From the NCBI GenBank assembly GCA_026545225.1, contig CM048849.1, positions 11,023,541 to 11,087,540 of the forward strand: DNA of 64,000 bases, in the 5' to 3' direction. Below the pieces are notes generated by a model. The model had not been told where the DNA came from, searched no databases, and saw only the letters and a list, made by a program, of their open reading frames with translations. The translations under genes and the position numbers were made by a program. The DNA comes from Cornus controversa. Lineage: Eukaryota > Streptophyta > Magnoliopsida > Cornales > Cornaceae. Numbering within the stretch: the stretch's first letter is position 1; every line of letters begins with the position of its first letter. Below, one piece after another: positions 43,503-54,255 of the stretch.

Positions 43503-46290
43503 ATGATAATGGCAAAGGCGGCTCCTGTTAACCTGTCAGAACGCCTCAATTTCACCTGCTATTCGCCGCCTCCTCTTCCCATTCACAATTTCTGCTCAAT
43601 AAATAGAAGTGGAAACCACCTTTTCAGCAGTCAGTTTTGGTTGCAGAGTCCTCGGAGTGTGAGAAGCAGAAGCAGAAGCAGCAGAGTTGGAGGAGTTGTG
43701 ATCAGAGCTGGTTATACTCGGAGGCCTATGGATACTCCAGGAGCTTATCAGCTCATCGACGACGACACCGGTGAAAAGGTCATCGTCTGGGGAGGAATTG
43801 ACACCGCTCATGATCAATCTCCTATTCCTTCCAAGGAGGTTCTCTCTTGGAGTACTAGGAAATCACCCTCCACCACCAACAACAACAACAACGGAGGTTA
43901 TTTCAATTTTCTTCCAATTTCTTCTTCTTCTTCTTTTGCTTTGAAATTGGATTTTTTCTTTCTTTTTCATGTTAGTAATTGATATAAAATTGCAATTTTT
44001 ATAGTATATGATACTATGAGGGAGATAGACAGCTCCCACTCGTTTTGTCAGGAGTACCAAAAATCATATTGATTGTTTTAATTTCATCTTATTACATACT
44101 AACTTCCTTCTCCTGACTCATTTCTGAATTGCACCGATAATTATAATTGGAGGATTTAAGTCTCACAATCAGTTTTTCTGGTAAAAAAAAATAAAAAACA
44201 AGGATCCGGAAAATGTCAATATCCTCAAAAAAAAGGATTGCAGCTAAGAAAGCATGAATAGCAATCTTAAATATTTAAATCTTCAAAAACATTGATGCTT
44301 GAGGAGGAAGGCTTGCAAACCCTTAGTGACTGTTTAGATGCATAGGGGGGCGAGTGCTCGCACGCACACACAGAGGTTATGATATGTCCTTCATAATCCA
44401 CTGACATTTTCAAAACGTTGGTGCTACTCAACTTAATTCAACAAAGCCTTGTTCTAACTATTGGGGTAGGACACATGAATTTTGTTTCGTCGTTCTCTGC
44501 TGTATAAGGCTTTAACTTCAGTTAAACCACACTCTATTATATTTTTCTTTAATGTCTCAATCAAAGTTAACATTCGTCTTCCCTTCCCTCTAACATTATC
44601 CTCAATGTGATCACAATACCATTCTTTACTAGTGTAGTTATTGAATATTGCTGCAGAGGCCAAACCATATAGATGGTTTTTTCTCATTTAGCTTCCAGTG
44701 GGTGTTACTTTGAGCATTTCATAAAGGTAACTATTTCCAAAAAAAGAAATAAAAAATTCCGACCACATATCCATCTTAACATTGTGTTTACACTACACTC
44801 ATTTTATAGAAATATTATTTCCTATTCGCTCAATATGCAGATTCATGAAGTGTAGTTTTTATAGTAACCATTTTATAGAATATACCTTCTAATTTTAGAG
44901 AAATACCTTGGTCACACAATATGCTGGAAGTACTCCTTCATTTAACCTATCTTCCAAAAATACTAAAATTATGTGCTTATCATTGTATCTTTCATAAACC
45001 TACATTAGCTTTGAGAAGGAGTTGGTGGGATGTACATTAGATAGACGGCCAGTGTCACTTAAATGATTAATATATCTACTGTAATTTCTTGCTGACAGTC
45101 TGACACTTAAAATAGTCTCCAAGTAACTATTGACATTGACTGTCAAACTTGTTGAAGAACTTAAAACTACTTGCTAAGCAACTATTAATTACTAACATTA
45201 ACAATTATTCAAATAATTTACACATGCCCTCTTTATGAGATAATCGTCGAAGTCCAAACAATCCAGTTTGCCACTTTTTTTATCTACATTCTTTACATCA
45301 ATCATTGTAAACCATTGAGCCTAGCCACAATATTGAAAAAGGTGATTAGGAGGACCTAGGCTACCACAGTCCATGCCTGGGTCCTCAAAGTGAATGCCTA
45401 AGTTACTGATCTAGGAATCTTTCATTGAACTAGGATTCAGTTGTTTTTCAGATTCACTTTTATTTATCAAAAAAAGAAGAAGTTGTTTTTCAGATCCACA
45501 TACACGCAAAAACACTGATTTTAAACCAATGATATGCATTTAATTTTTTATCATTTAATCCTGGAGCCATATATTTCATTCCCAAATGGAACCTTCTTCT
45601 ATCACACATATAAGTCTTGTAATTTCGATTATACTATGCTGCACTCTGTTCTAAAGGTCTTTCGTTTTGACAGCATTTAACCGGGGATTAGCAGGAAGTT
45701 TTGGAAGACTAAAAGCCCAGAGAGTAAGAGATCTTGTCAAAAGAACTAATCGGACGAAGCAAGGTATCAACCAGCGTGATTCTGATGAACTTATCGTAGA
45801 AGATGCTGCTTCCCACAGATCTATTGGTTCACACTCTGAACCTGAATTCTTGGAGAAACAGAGGAGATTAGATGTTCATAAAGATGGAAAAAATGTTTTA
45901 AGAGCCTCCCTATCGCAAGAAACAAAAGATATGAGGCAAGAAGTCATGACAGGAGAAGAGTTGGACCACTCTGAGATATCTATGAAACATGGAGTTGAAC
46001 AATTGTCCAAGTATCAAACTACAGCAATGAAATCTCAAGAGTATGATAATCAAATGGTAGAAGCAGATACTTCTATTTCAAGAGCATCTGCAGCTTCTTT
46101 AAGAGGATGGGGTAATGGAGAGTCAATAAAGAACCTGAGATCTAAACAAATGGACATTTCAAAGCAAAGGCAGAATTTGACTGCTGACAACGATTTTTTT
46201 AGTAGAAAGTCCTTTAGAGATCTGGGGTGCAGTGACTACATAATTGAATCTCTAAGGGGTCAGCTTTTCCTGCGTCCTTCACGTATTCAG
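43503..46290 (+). CDS. RH50-like: DEAD-box RNA helicase RH50-like, first two exons (3' part not in window)
   Basis: Exon 1 is 43503-43896 (ATG; a second in-frame Met follows two codons on) and exon 2 is 45674-46290. They are joined by a GT-AG intron with matching phase 1 (G plus CA gives Ala). Exon 1 has a Ser/Arg-rich plastid-targeting-like start, then a PMDTPGAYQLIDDDTGEKV segment and SKEVLSW. Exon 2 has GSFGRLKAQRVRDLVK and ends in a helicase Q motif (SFRDLGCSDYIIESLRGQ, then LRPSRIQ). A donor CAG|GTACGT follows. This matches the N-terminal half of plant RH50, a chloroplast RNA helicase. Helicase motifs I-VI are not found anywhere downstream in this window, so the gene either has an intron over 17.7 kb or is broken. 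Confidence 0.75.
43897..45673 (+). other. Intron 1 of the RH50-like gene
   Basis: 1777 nt, GGAG|GTTATT to TTTTGACAG|CATTT. AT-rich with no recognisable element. Short open frames inside have no support. Confidence 0.75.
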
Positions 46291-46320
46291 GTACGTAACA
46301 CAATGTCTCAATAGACCATC

Positions 46321-46438
46321 TGTTAGACAGCCCCCTTAGATTTAGGCTTGACTTTGTATTTATGTAACACACATATATATACCCCTATTGGGATGAATAC
46401 AGATGAAGGCAATTTTCACAATTCTTTTAACTCTTGCA
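46321..46438 (+). repeat. 5' LTR of copia element 1 (internally deleted)
   Basis: 118 bp. It aligns with both ends of the 270-bp 3' LTR but lacks the middle. The junction lies in the repeated TTAGGCTTG words. Confidence 0.75.
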
Positions 46439-46738
46439 TGGTATCAGAGTGTCTCATGATCCTACAGTCTCTTCTGCTTCTTCTTCTTTTTTTTTCCCCT
46501 TTTTTTTTTCTTTCCCTTTCTGAATAGAGGTTCCACCCCCTCCACCGTCGTGTCCCTCTGTGTTGAGGTTGCTACAGCACACGGCCCTTGCTGTCGGCCA
46601 CTTCTGGGCACCGTCTAGCCTTCTCTGGCCATTTTTAATTTCTGTCCAGGCTCTCTGGTGACTTTTTGCTGCTTGTCCAGCCTTGCCAATCACTTGTCCA
46701 AGATTTTCCATTCTCTTATCTCTATTGTTATCACGCCA

Positions 46739-47314
46739 TGTCTTCCTCTTCTAGCACCTCTGGCTCTACGGACTCTGCGACAACCTCTATGGCATTGTGT
46801 TCCTCACTCTCAGTCCCTAACATCACCAATCTGGTGATTGTGAAATCCTATGCCTTTGGAATTCCTCACAATGACTGTTGGCTAACTCGGAGTACCAAAG
46901 CCAGCTCACTTGACTTGGCTTTGCACTAATTAGACACTCCTTAGCCTTCTCAATGCCACCTTCTCTAAGCCCATTTTGGGAATGGTTGTCGGCCTCCACA
47001 ATTCACGTGATGTTTGGACTTGCCTTGAGCGGCACTTCTCTCAACAATCCGTTGCTCATGTAACTATACTTCAATTCCGCCTCCTGACTCTCACCAAGGA
47101 GAACTGCTCCATCTCTAACTATCTCTTATATGTCAAGTCCCTGGTTGATTCCTTGACTTCTATTCTTCAACCCCTATCCAATGATGATTTAGTCAATTAT
47201 GTTCTTAGGGGTTTGGGTCTGGGTTATGAGATGATTATGACAGCTACTCGGCATTTTTCGCTGTTGCCTTCATTTCAGGACCTTTGGGCCCAGCTACTGT
47301 CCTTTGAGGCTTAG
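46739..47314 (+). pseudogene. Copia element 1 gag
   Basis: The Met at 46739 opens a Ser/Thr-rich start with SVPNITNLVIV, degraded to 46929. A second block (46976-47314) reads HNSRDVWTCLERHFSQQSVA, then QFRLLTLTKENCSISNYLL and LVNYVLRGLGLGYEM. This is the UBN2-type gag fold of Ty1/copia. The two blocks are in different frames. Asn/Gly-rich repeats (47410-47500) correspond to the usual spacer. Confidence 0.75.
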
Positions 47315-47899
47315 ACTTCTGCCCCTACGCCGCCTCCTTAGACTGCACTTCTGGGTCAAGAGTATTCTGTTCCCCTTGGTTTTCTCTTGCACCTTCTTCT
47401 CTCAGACAGGGCAATAATTTTGGTAATCGAGGTGGCAACAATATGAATCAAAATCACAATCGGGGTCGCAACAATAACAATCGTGGCTCGGGTCAGGCTT
47501 CTATGGGCATTTCTAGTGCGCTTTGATGAGATGACTTTTTCTTATTCTTTCAGACGCATTGACTGCAGCTCTCCACTAGCTTCGCATATTGCTGCTATTG
47601 TGCCTGTTCTTCCCCAGCAGCTGCATGCCAGTTTGTCTCCCCCAGCAAGCCCCTCCTACTTTGCCTACTACTTCTGCTTCTGGTGTTATATCTCCACCAA
47701 TTCCTTCACCCCAGCGCATTGAGTTTCTGCCTCAGCATTATCAGCATCGGCCTCTGCCTGTGATAGCTCCACCTTTGACTACTTCTGGCTCTCAGTTTGT
47801 CCCCTGCTCTCCACTTGCATCATTGAACACCTCACCCGATGGTATTCTTCCAATCCAGGTTCTTCTCCATCTGCTTGGCTCCATACGATGGTTACTCAT

Positions 47900-49377
47900 T
47901 TTTGTGATAGGACACAACCACTTTTGGTTTGCACTAATGGCACCGTGCGCTATCTCTTACCGAGTGCCCTTGCAACTTAGATTTCTTCTTCCAGTGAAGA
48001 GCCTACTTGTTTTCCTCAGGCTGTTTGGTTTCTCGAATGGAGCGCTGCTATGATTAATGAGTTTAATGCTTTCCTTAAAAATCAGACTTGGACACTGGTT
48101 CCTCCTTTGCCACGTCAGAACACCGTGGGTTGCAAGTGGATTTTTAAGGTTAAGCGCCTAGCGGATGGCACGATTGAATGTCACAAAACATGCCTTGTGG
48201 CCAAGGGCTTCCATCAGCACTATAGTCTAGATTATGATGATACCTTCAGAGCCTTGGTTAGGCCTACCACTATTCATACTATTCTCAGCTTGGCAATGTC
48301 TTCTGGATGATCTCTACAACAACTAGATGTCAAGAATGCCTTCTTGGATGATTTTCTCCATGAGACAATTTTTATGACTCAGCCCCAGGGATTGTTGATC
48401 CCTAGCTTCCTCACCAGGTTTGTCAGCTTCAAAAGGCCATCTACGGGCTTAAACAGGAATCTCGTGCATGGTTCCAGCAGTTTATCTCCTTTCTCATCCG
48501 GTATGGATTTACACAGAGTCACGCCGACCATTTTATGTTTGTGTTCCAATGGTTCTCTCAGATTATGCTAATATTGCTGTATGTGGACGACATTATGCTC
48601 ACTAGGAACACATCATCACTGCTCTCAACTCTTGGTATAGAGTTTGAGATAAAGGACGTCAGTCCTCTTCATTACTTTCTTGGCCTTGAGATGTCCCCTT
48701 TGCGCGCTGGTATACATCTCTCCTAGACTCGGTACATTGTAGATCTCTTGTGCTGCAGTTTTATGGTTGAGTGCAAACCATGTAGTACCCCCTTGAGTGC
48801 CAAGACAACTCTATGCCCTATAGGGTTATCTAGACTCTCGTACTCTATTGAGTATCGCCGCTTGATTTGATCTTAGTAGTATTTGACTCAGACCTATCCA
48901 GACATTGCTTTTGCGGTTCATCATGTTGCTCAGTTCATGAGTGCCCCTTGGACCACTCATCTTGCTGTTGTTAAGTGCATTTTACGCAATGTCAAAGGCA
49001 CTTTAATCCTTCATGCCTTCTCTGATGTTGATTGGGTTGGTTATCTTGATACTCGGCATTCCAATTTTGGCTACTGTGTTTTCTTGGGCCCAAATCTCAT
49101 TTCTTGGAGTGCTAAGAAATAACCTACGGTTTCTCATTCGAGTTTTCATGTGCCTCTCTCCACACAAGTCACGCTCTACTATGACAACCTTAGCGCTACT
49201 TACATGGCATCCAATCCCATCTTCCACGCTCGTGCCAAGCACATTGAACTTGATTATCACTTTATTCGGGATCTTGTTCTCTCTGGTAGCCATCGTGTTC
49301 AATTTGTTCCTTCCACCAACCAAACTACAAATATCTTCACTAAGGGCATTACTTTGAGCTTCTGCGTTTCAAACTTG
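47900..49377 (+). pseudogene. Copia element 1 reverse transcriptase and RNase H
   Basis: TWTLVPPLPRQNTVGCKWIF (48089 on), CLVAKGFHQHYSLDYDDTF, LDVKNAFLDD and, in a later frame, ILLYVDDIMLTRN (about 48570) followed by LHYFLGLEM give the copia RT. YVDD is intact. RNase H follows (TYPDIAFAVHHVAQFM at about 48892, then FSDVDWVGYLDTRHS), with LTYYDNLSATYMASNPIFH-like text near 49165-49230 and RAKHIELDYHFIRD. At least four frame changes and several stops make it inactive. Confidence 0.85.
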
Positions 49378-49408
49378 TCCTCCCTAGACCGTTTAGTTTG
49401 TGGGGGAG

Positions 49409-49678
49409 TGTTAGACAACCCCTTAGATTTAGACTTGATTAATGGTTGTCTATTTACATATCTTTTGTTACATATGTTTAGGCTTAATTATAGGCTTAGA
49501 TTTAGGCTTGATTAATGCTTGTATCTTCTGTTACATATGTTTTGGCTTATTTATAGGCTTAGCTTACATTTAGCCTTATATTTAGGCTTGTCTTTGTATC
49601 CATGTAACACACATATAAATACCCTTATTGGGATGAATATAGATGAAGTGAATTTTCTCAATTCTTTTAACTCTTACA
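49409..49678 (+). repeat. 3' LTR of copia element 1
   Basis: 270 bp. It contains two direct copies of a roughly 70-bp unit (GATTTAGACTTGATTAATGG and GATTTAGGCTTGATTAATGC). A TATA-like CACATATAAATACCC lies near 49607. Confidence 0.8.
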
Positions 49679-50010
49679 TGGTATTAGAGCAGGTAAGGTC
49701 TTGAGTTTAAACCTCACCGTCTCCTTGATAATTGAAATTGAAACACATGTTGGACTTAAAGAAGGCCACACATGAAGGGGTGTGTTAGAGGATTTAAATA
49801 TTAAGGTTACACCTTCTCTATCAGCGTAATCTTTTAGAGTAGATGGTGGTTAATGTCATCACCACCACGATTAACATTACTAATGTTACGGATGGATAAA
49901 AAAGAAAGATCGATTTTGTACTTCTTGGGGTAGAAGTAGAACTATAATGGTCCATCAAATATCTAAATGTGTACTAGTATGCTCTATGCACATGCGGGGG
50001 GAGGTTAAAG
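49679..50010. other. Non-coding repeat-like sequence
   Basis: Starts TGGTATTAGAGC and contains GAGTTTAAACCTCACC, a B-box-like word. GTGTTAGAGGATTTAAATATT follows and looks like the start of another copia LTR. It is probably a piece of a further retroelement, not defined. Confidence 0.35.
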
Positions 50011-50053
50011 TAGAGAGAGAGAGAGAGAGGAGAGGGGGGGGGGGGGGGGGGGG
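50011..50053. repeat. GA microsatellite followed by a 20-G run
   Basis: GA repeats (about 50011-50033) run directly into 20 consecutive G (50034-50053). Confidence 0.9.
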
Positions 50054-51245
50054 CTCCACTTCCAACAACTTCCACTCTTGACCATCTACCCGTGAATCTA
50101 ACTTTTTCTTAGACCACACTTTGTGATCTAAATCATGTATTTTGTTTTGCTGCTATTCCGAACTTTGAATTGGTTACTTGTATAGTCCGATCTTTGATGG
50201 GATGTTGCTGTGTGTCAGATATTCTGCTTCCATGTTTACTATCTGTTCCAGATGTGATGATGTACGGGAAAGAAACAAAAAGATTTGTTGCAAATGATTG
50301 TAGCCTTTACTATACAGTGAACTTAGGTTTGAACCAATTTCTTCCATTCAAATAGCTCAGAATGTAGTATTATGTTGAAGGATTAACGTTTACATTCTAG
50401 GCTTTCAAATTATACAAAAATTTGATCAACTGTTCAAATATTACTAAATTCCAATTTTTGGAATTCTATGTCCATTGAAATAAGGAAATTGTCATGACAC
50501 TATGAGAATCTAATCAGTTCCACTTCCCCATGACTATTAAACACATCAACAATGCTTTGTCTGCTTTTTGGTGAAATTACATCAAAATTGAGTGACACTT
50601 CATTAAAACAATTTAGAAATAAATTAAAACTCATATCATCATATGATTGGAGTCTTTTAGTAATTGATTTTTAAAATCTAATAATTATATTTAAAACACA
50701 TCAATGAGTTAAATATAGAGAGCAAAAATAAAAAACCCATGCAACCACACATGAACACACGATTTTTACGTGGAGAACCCCAATGGAAAAAAACCGCAGG
50801 ACCTAGTCCTAACAAATTTAATCCACTATGAGAAAGATATTTACACTAGGTTAACTGTTCTCAAAACCTAGAACCCCTTGTTACCTCTTGACATAGACTA
50901 ATCCCCCAATCTCTCCACTTGAGTCCCCATGCACACAATCTGCACATCATCAGATTCTTTCCTCAAGTGACCCGCTTCTCCAACCCATGATTTGATCTCT
51001 AATGACTAGTTGTCCAAGTTGTGTATTTGTTGTGTAGAGACACTTCGGTGTTGAATTCTTCATGTAGTACAAGGATTATGATCTTCAACAATCTGAATAA
51101 TAACTCATCATCTAATGCAAGATTTGGATTATGAAAAAAATGCTCTCTAAAAATATATGATCTCTCAATAATGTTAGTAGAGATCTCCTTTTAAATCCAT
51201 CTATATCTTATGAAAGCCTATAGGCCTTAGTCCAAAGGAATTAGG
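50054..51245. other. Intronic non-coding stretch
   Basis: No gene accepted. The open frame at 50170-50355 lacks known motifs. Text near 50750-50830 (GATTTTTACGTGGAGAACCCC) resembles widespread plant repeat sequence, but I could not classify it. Confidence 0.4.
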
Positions 51246-51712
51246 TTTTTTTTTTTTTTTTTTTGGTATGTCATTAAAGGACGCTCAAAAGGGGAGAACG
51301 TCCCAAAAACAACTACACAAAAGGCCAACAAGGCCCGCTATACTGACAACGTATTCACAAAATCCATTATGTCCCCCATAGATTTACAATTTGAACCTTG
51401 TACCCAAAAAAATAATGAATTAAGAACCGAGAACTTAAGCACCCATAACAAAACCTCTTCCCTATCGGAACATCTCTTGTTCCGCTCATGCCACAAACCC
51501 CACCACAGACAAAAGGGGGCTGCCCAACAAGCCTCTCAAGCTTGCCTCCGCACTATACAACCTCTCCAAGCCTCTAGCATGCTCTTTGGGGATTCTGGCA
51601 TGGCCCACTAGACACCGAAAAGGGCGAGGATTGTGGCCCAATTATCCCTAGCCACTCGGCAGTGTAAAAGAAGATGGTTAACTGACTCCTCCCAACTCTT
51701 GCACATGCAATC
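51246..51712 (-). mobile_element. LINE (L1-type) 3' end with poly(A)
   Basis: On the minus strand the sequence ends in 20 A (51265-51246), preceded by non-coding tail. Further upstream it encodes the C-terminal zinc-binding region of a plant [21 protein letters not shown], then RDNWATILALFGV, and WWGLWHERNKRC in a shifted frame. It is 5'-truncated at about 51712, as is common for LINEs. It is broken by stops and frameshifts. Confidence 0.75.
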
Positions 51713-52175
51713 TACTTAGATCAATTTGTTATTGTCTTTATCGATGACATTTTGGTTTATTCTAGGTCAGAGGAGGATCACGCTAGACATCTCAGTATTG
51801 TTCTGCAGATACTGAGAGACCATCAGTTGTATGCAAAGTTTGAGAAGTGTGATTTCTGGCAGAGGGAGGTGAAGTTCTTGGGTCACGTAGTATCTGAGAA
51901 GGGGATAGCGGTGGATCCAAGTAAAGTGTCAGCAGTTTTGGAGTGGAGACAACCTACCTTACCCTTGAAGATTTGTAGTTTTCTTGGGTTAGCTGGTTAT
52001 TACCGCAGGGTCATTCAGGGATTCTCCAAGATTGCTGGTCCGCTCACCCATTTAACTAAAAAGGGTGTGCCTTTTGTTTGGGATGATTCTTGTCAGGCGG
52101 CGTTTGATGAGTTGAAGAGCAGGTTGACAATTGCACCTGTCCTAGCTACTCCTCAGAGCGGAATTGAGTACTTGG
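51713..52175 (+). pseudogene. Family A gypsy RT fragment, left part
   Basis: Near-identical to 36178-36640 of the complete family A element: [39 protein letters not shown] and a [15 protein letters not shown] segment, ending SGIEYLV at the target site of copia element 2. The YxDD-type motif FIDD is intact and the frame is open throughout. It begins abruptly beside the LINE tail. Confidence 0.85.
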
Positions 52176-52416
52176 TGAAGATTTATTTGGAGATAAAGGA
52201 ATATGAATAATTCACTGTGTTTATTCTTCTCCTTGAGGAGGATTTAAATAGTACACAAATAATTACAAAGAAGGAAATAAATTAAGTGCGAATAATCAAC
52301 TCCTATAACTTTGCTAATTACACATAATCAGCATATGCCCTATAACTATGCTAATTATCTATATATGTCAACAACACATGTCCTATAACTATGCTAATTA
52401 TCCATATATGTCAACA
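52176..52416 (-). repeat. 3' LTR of copia element 2
   Basis: Starts TGTTGACATATATGG (minus strand, 52416). Contains three short repeats around CCTATAACTATGCTAATTA. Confidence 0.85.
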
Positions 52417-52431
52417 CCCCCCCTCAAGCTG
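52417..52431 (-). other. Polypurine tract of copia element 2
   Basis: Minus-strand AGCTTGAGGGGGGG abuts the LTR start TGTTGACA. Confidence 0.75.
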
Positions 52432-52898
52432 GAGAATAGATGTCCCGGATTCTCAGCTTGGCAAGAGCAGAATTGAACACTTTGCTAGAGACTCCCTTAG
52501 TCAAATTATCAGCAAGTTGATTCTCGGTCCTCACATAGGGAGTGCAAATCACACCTTCTGTTAACTTCTCTTTGATAAAGTGTCTGTCAATCTCAACATG
52601 TTTAGTCCGATCATGTTGCACAGGATTATGAGCAATGCTAATGGCTGCCTTATTATCACAATATAACTTCATGGGACTTTGACAAGCAATCCTCAATTCT
52701 CCCATAGGATCTTCAACCATAATAATTCACACACATCATAGGCCATAGTTCTGAATTCAGTCTCGACACTAGACCTAGCCACAACCGATTGCTTCTTACT
52801 TCGCCAAGTAACTAGATTGCCACCCACAAATGTGCAATATCTTGTAGTTGCCCTTCGATCCGAAATAGAACCCGCCCAATCAGCATCTGTATAGGCCT
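52432..52898 (-). pseudogene. Copia element 2 RNase H
   Basis: Minus strand: an AYTDADWAGSISDRRATT-type region around 52890-52840 (EAYTDADW in part), then MKLYCDNKAAISIAHNPVQH and KHVEIDRHFIKEKL, with ENQLADNLTKGV near the end. These are copia RNase H motifs with the YTDAD and CDNKAA acids present. The frame changes near 52730. Confidence 0.85.
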
Positions 52899-54255
52899 CT
52901 ACTGCAGAGTGATCATGTTTCGAAACAAAAGGCCCTTACCAGGTGCTGATTTCAAGTATTTGAGTATCCTCTTTACTGCCTGCATATGAACTTCACGTGG
53001 CTCGTGCATGAACTGACTGACAACACTCACTACATAGGCTATATCTGGCCGTGTATGAGCTAAATATATTAGTTTTTTCTCTTTGCCAATAGGTGTATCA
53101 TCAGTTTGTTCACCCAATCTATGATTCTGTTCGATAGGAGTATCCACAGGCTTGCAGGCCAACATCCCTGTCTTAGTTAAAAGATCAAGTACATACTTTC
53201 TCTGTGAAACAAAGATTCCTTGCTTTGAGCGAGCCACTTCAATACCTAGAAAATATTGCAGGACACCCAAGTCTTTAATTTCAAATTCCTTGGCCAAATG
53301 TAGCTTTGGTCTCCTAATCTCCTCAGTATCATCCTAATTCTACCTCCTTGAGAGTGTCGAAGGAATAACGTATGATCTGCTTGACTAGGACGATATCCAT
53401 ACTTCTGCATAGCTTGTGAAAACTGAAAATATACCAAATCATGCTCTAGGAGACTGTTTCAGGCCATATAATGATTTCCTTAGTCTGCATACTTTCTCTT
53501 TTTTGGTACTTTCATCACTACCTGGAGGAATGTCCATGTATACGTCCTCCTCTAGATCGCCATGGAGGAAAGCATTCTTCACATCAAACTGTTGGAGAAT
53601 CCACTCCAGGCTAGTTGCTAAAGATAAAAGAACTCAAATAGTGTTCATCTTTGCAACTGGAGCAAATGTTTCTTGATAGTCAATGCCATATGTCTGAGTA
53701 TAGCCCTTTGCCACCAATCTTGCCTTGTATCGGACAATTGACCCATCTGCCTTATGCTTTATGGTAAACACCCATTTGCAGCCAACAATTTTTCTTCCCT
53801 TTCGACAACTCCACTAACTCCCACATAAAGTTTTTCCAGAGAGCTCTTAATTCCTCAACCATTGCCTCTTTCCACCTTGGATTGTCAAGTGCATCCTGAA
53901 ATTTTATAGGAATAGATACAGAAGACAACTGATGGGCAAAAACCTTAAAGGATGGTGAGAGATGATGGGAAGACATAAAACTTGAAATAGGATATTTATA
54001 TTTTGATTGACAAGTACGATGTGATTTTCTTAAGGCAATAGGCAATTCTAAGTCATTAACAACATTAGAATCATTTGGAGCATTAGGATCTACAGAACTA
54101 TTATCAACAAAAGAGAATGGAGATTCAACAGACTCTACCTCAGGATTACCTGTTATTGGGGCAGACTGATTATTTTGCTCAAGAGGTGCCTTTTCTCTTC
54201 TTAGGCATACCTGCTCAAATGGAGACATATGATGACCTTTCGGAGGGAGAGTCAA
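52899..54255 (-). pseudogene. Copia element 2 reverse transcriptase, YVDD core deleted
   Basis: Minus strand: ALDNPRWKEAMVEELRAL (about 53910), VAKGL-type text, [20 protein letters not shown] (about 53600-53550), then RPSQADHTLFLRHSQGGRI (about 53390-53340). DDTEEIRR follows at once, and KEFEIKDLGVLQYFLGIEV lies downstream. Relatives have a segment with the catalytic YVDD between GGRI and DDTEE. Here about 14 codons including YVDD are missing, at about 53332-53343. Downstream, SQRKYVLDLLTKTGM and RPDIAYVVSVVSQFM are intact. No polymerase activity is possible from this copy. Confidence 0.85.

Larger units (their letters stand above)
46321..49678 (+). mobile_element. Degenerate copia element 1
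   Basis: The 5' LTR (46321-46438) starts TGTTAGACAGCC and is followed by TGGTATCAGAGT. The 3' LTR (49409-49678) starts TGTTAGACAACC and is preceded by the purine tract TGGGGGAG. The 5' LTR is about 150 bp shorter through loss of internal repeats. Gag and RT/RNase H remnants are present, while protease and integrase are largely deleted between 47315 and 47900. I did not find matching target duplications: the left flank is CCATC and the right side starts TGGTATTAGAGC, itself primer-like. It lies in the RH50-like intron 30 bp after the donor. Confidence 0.8.

Noticed and set aside
47483-48053. Pro/Ser-rich open frames in copia element 1
   Set aside because: These are frame shadows and degraded spacer between gag and RT. 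No independent gene signal.
49790-49860. Start of a further copia LTR (TGTTAGAGGATT)
   Set aside because: Only the start-like word is visible, with no second LTR, primer site or coding. Left as unclassified repeat.
50170-50355. Possible third exon of the RH50-like gene
   Set aside because: The translation has no helicase motif I or neighbouring text and lacks a proper acceptor in phase. It reads as random intron sequence.
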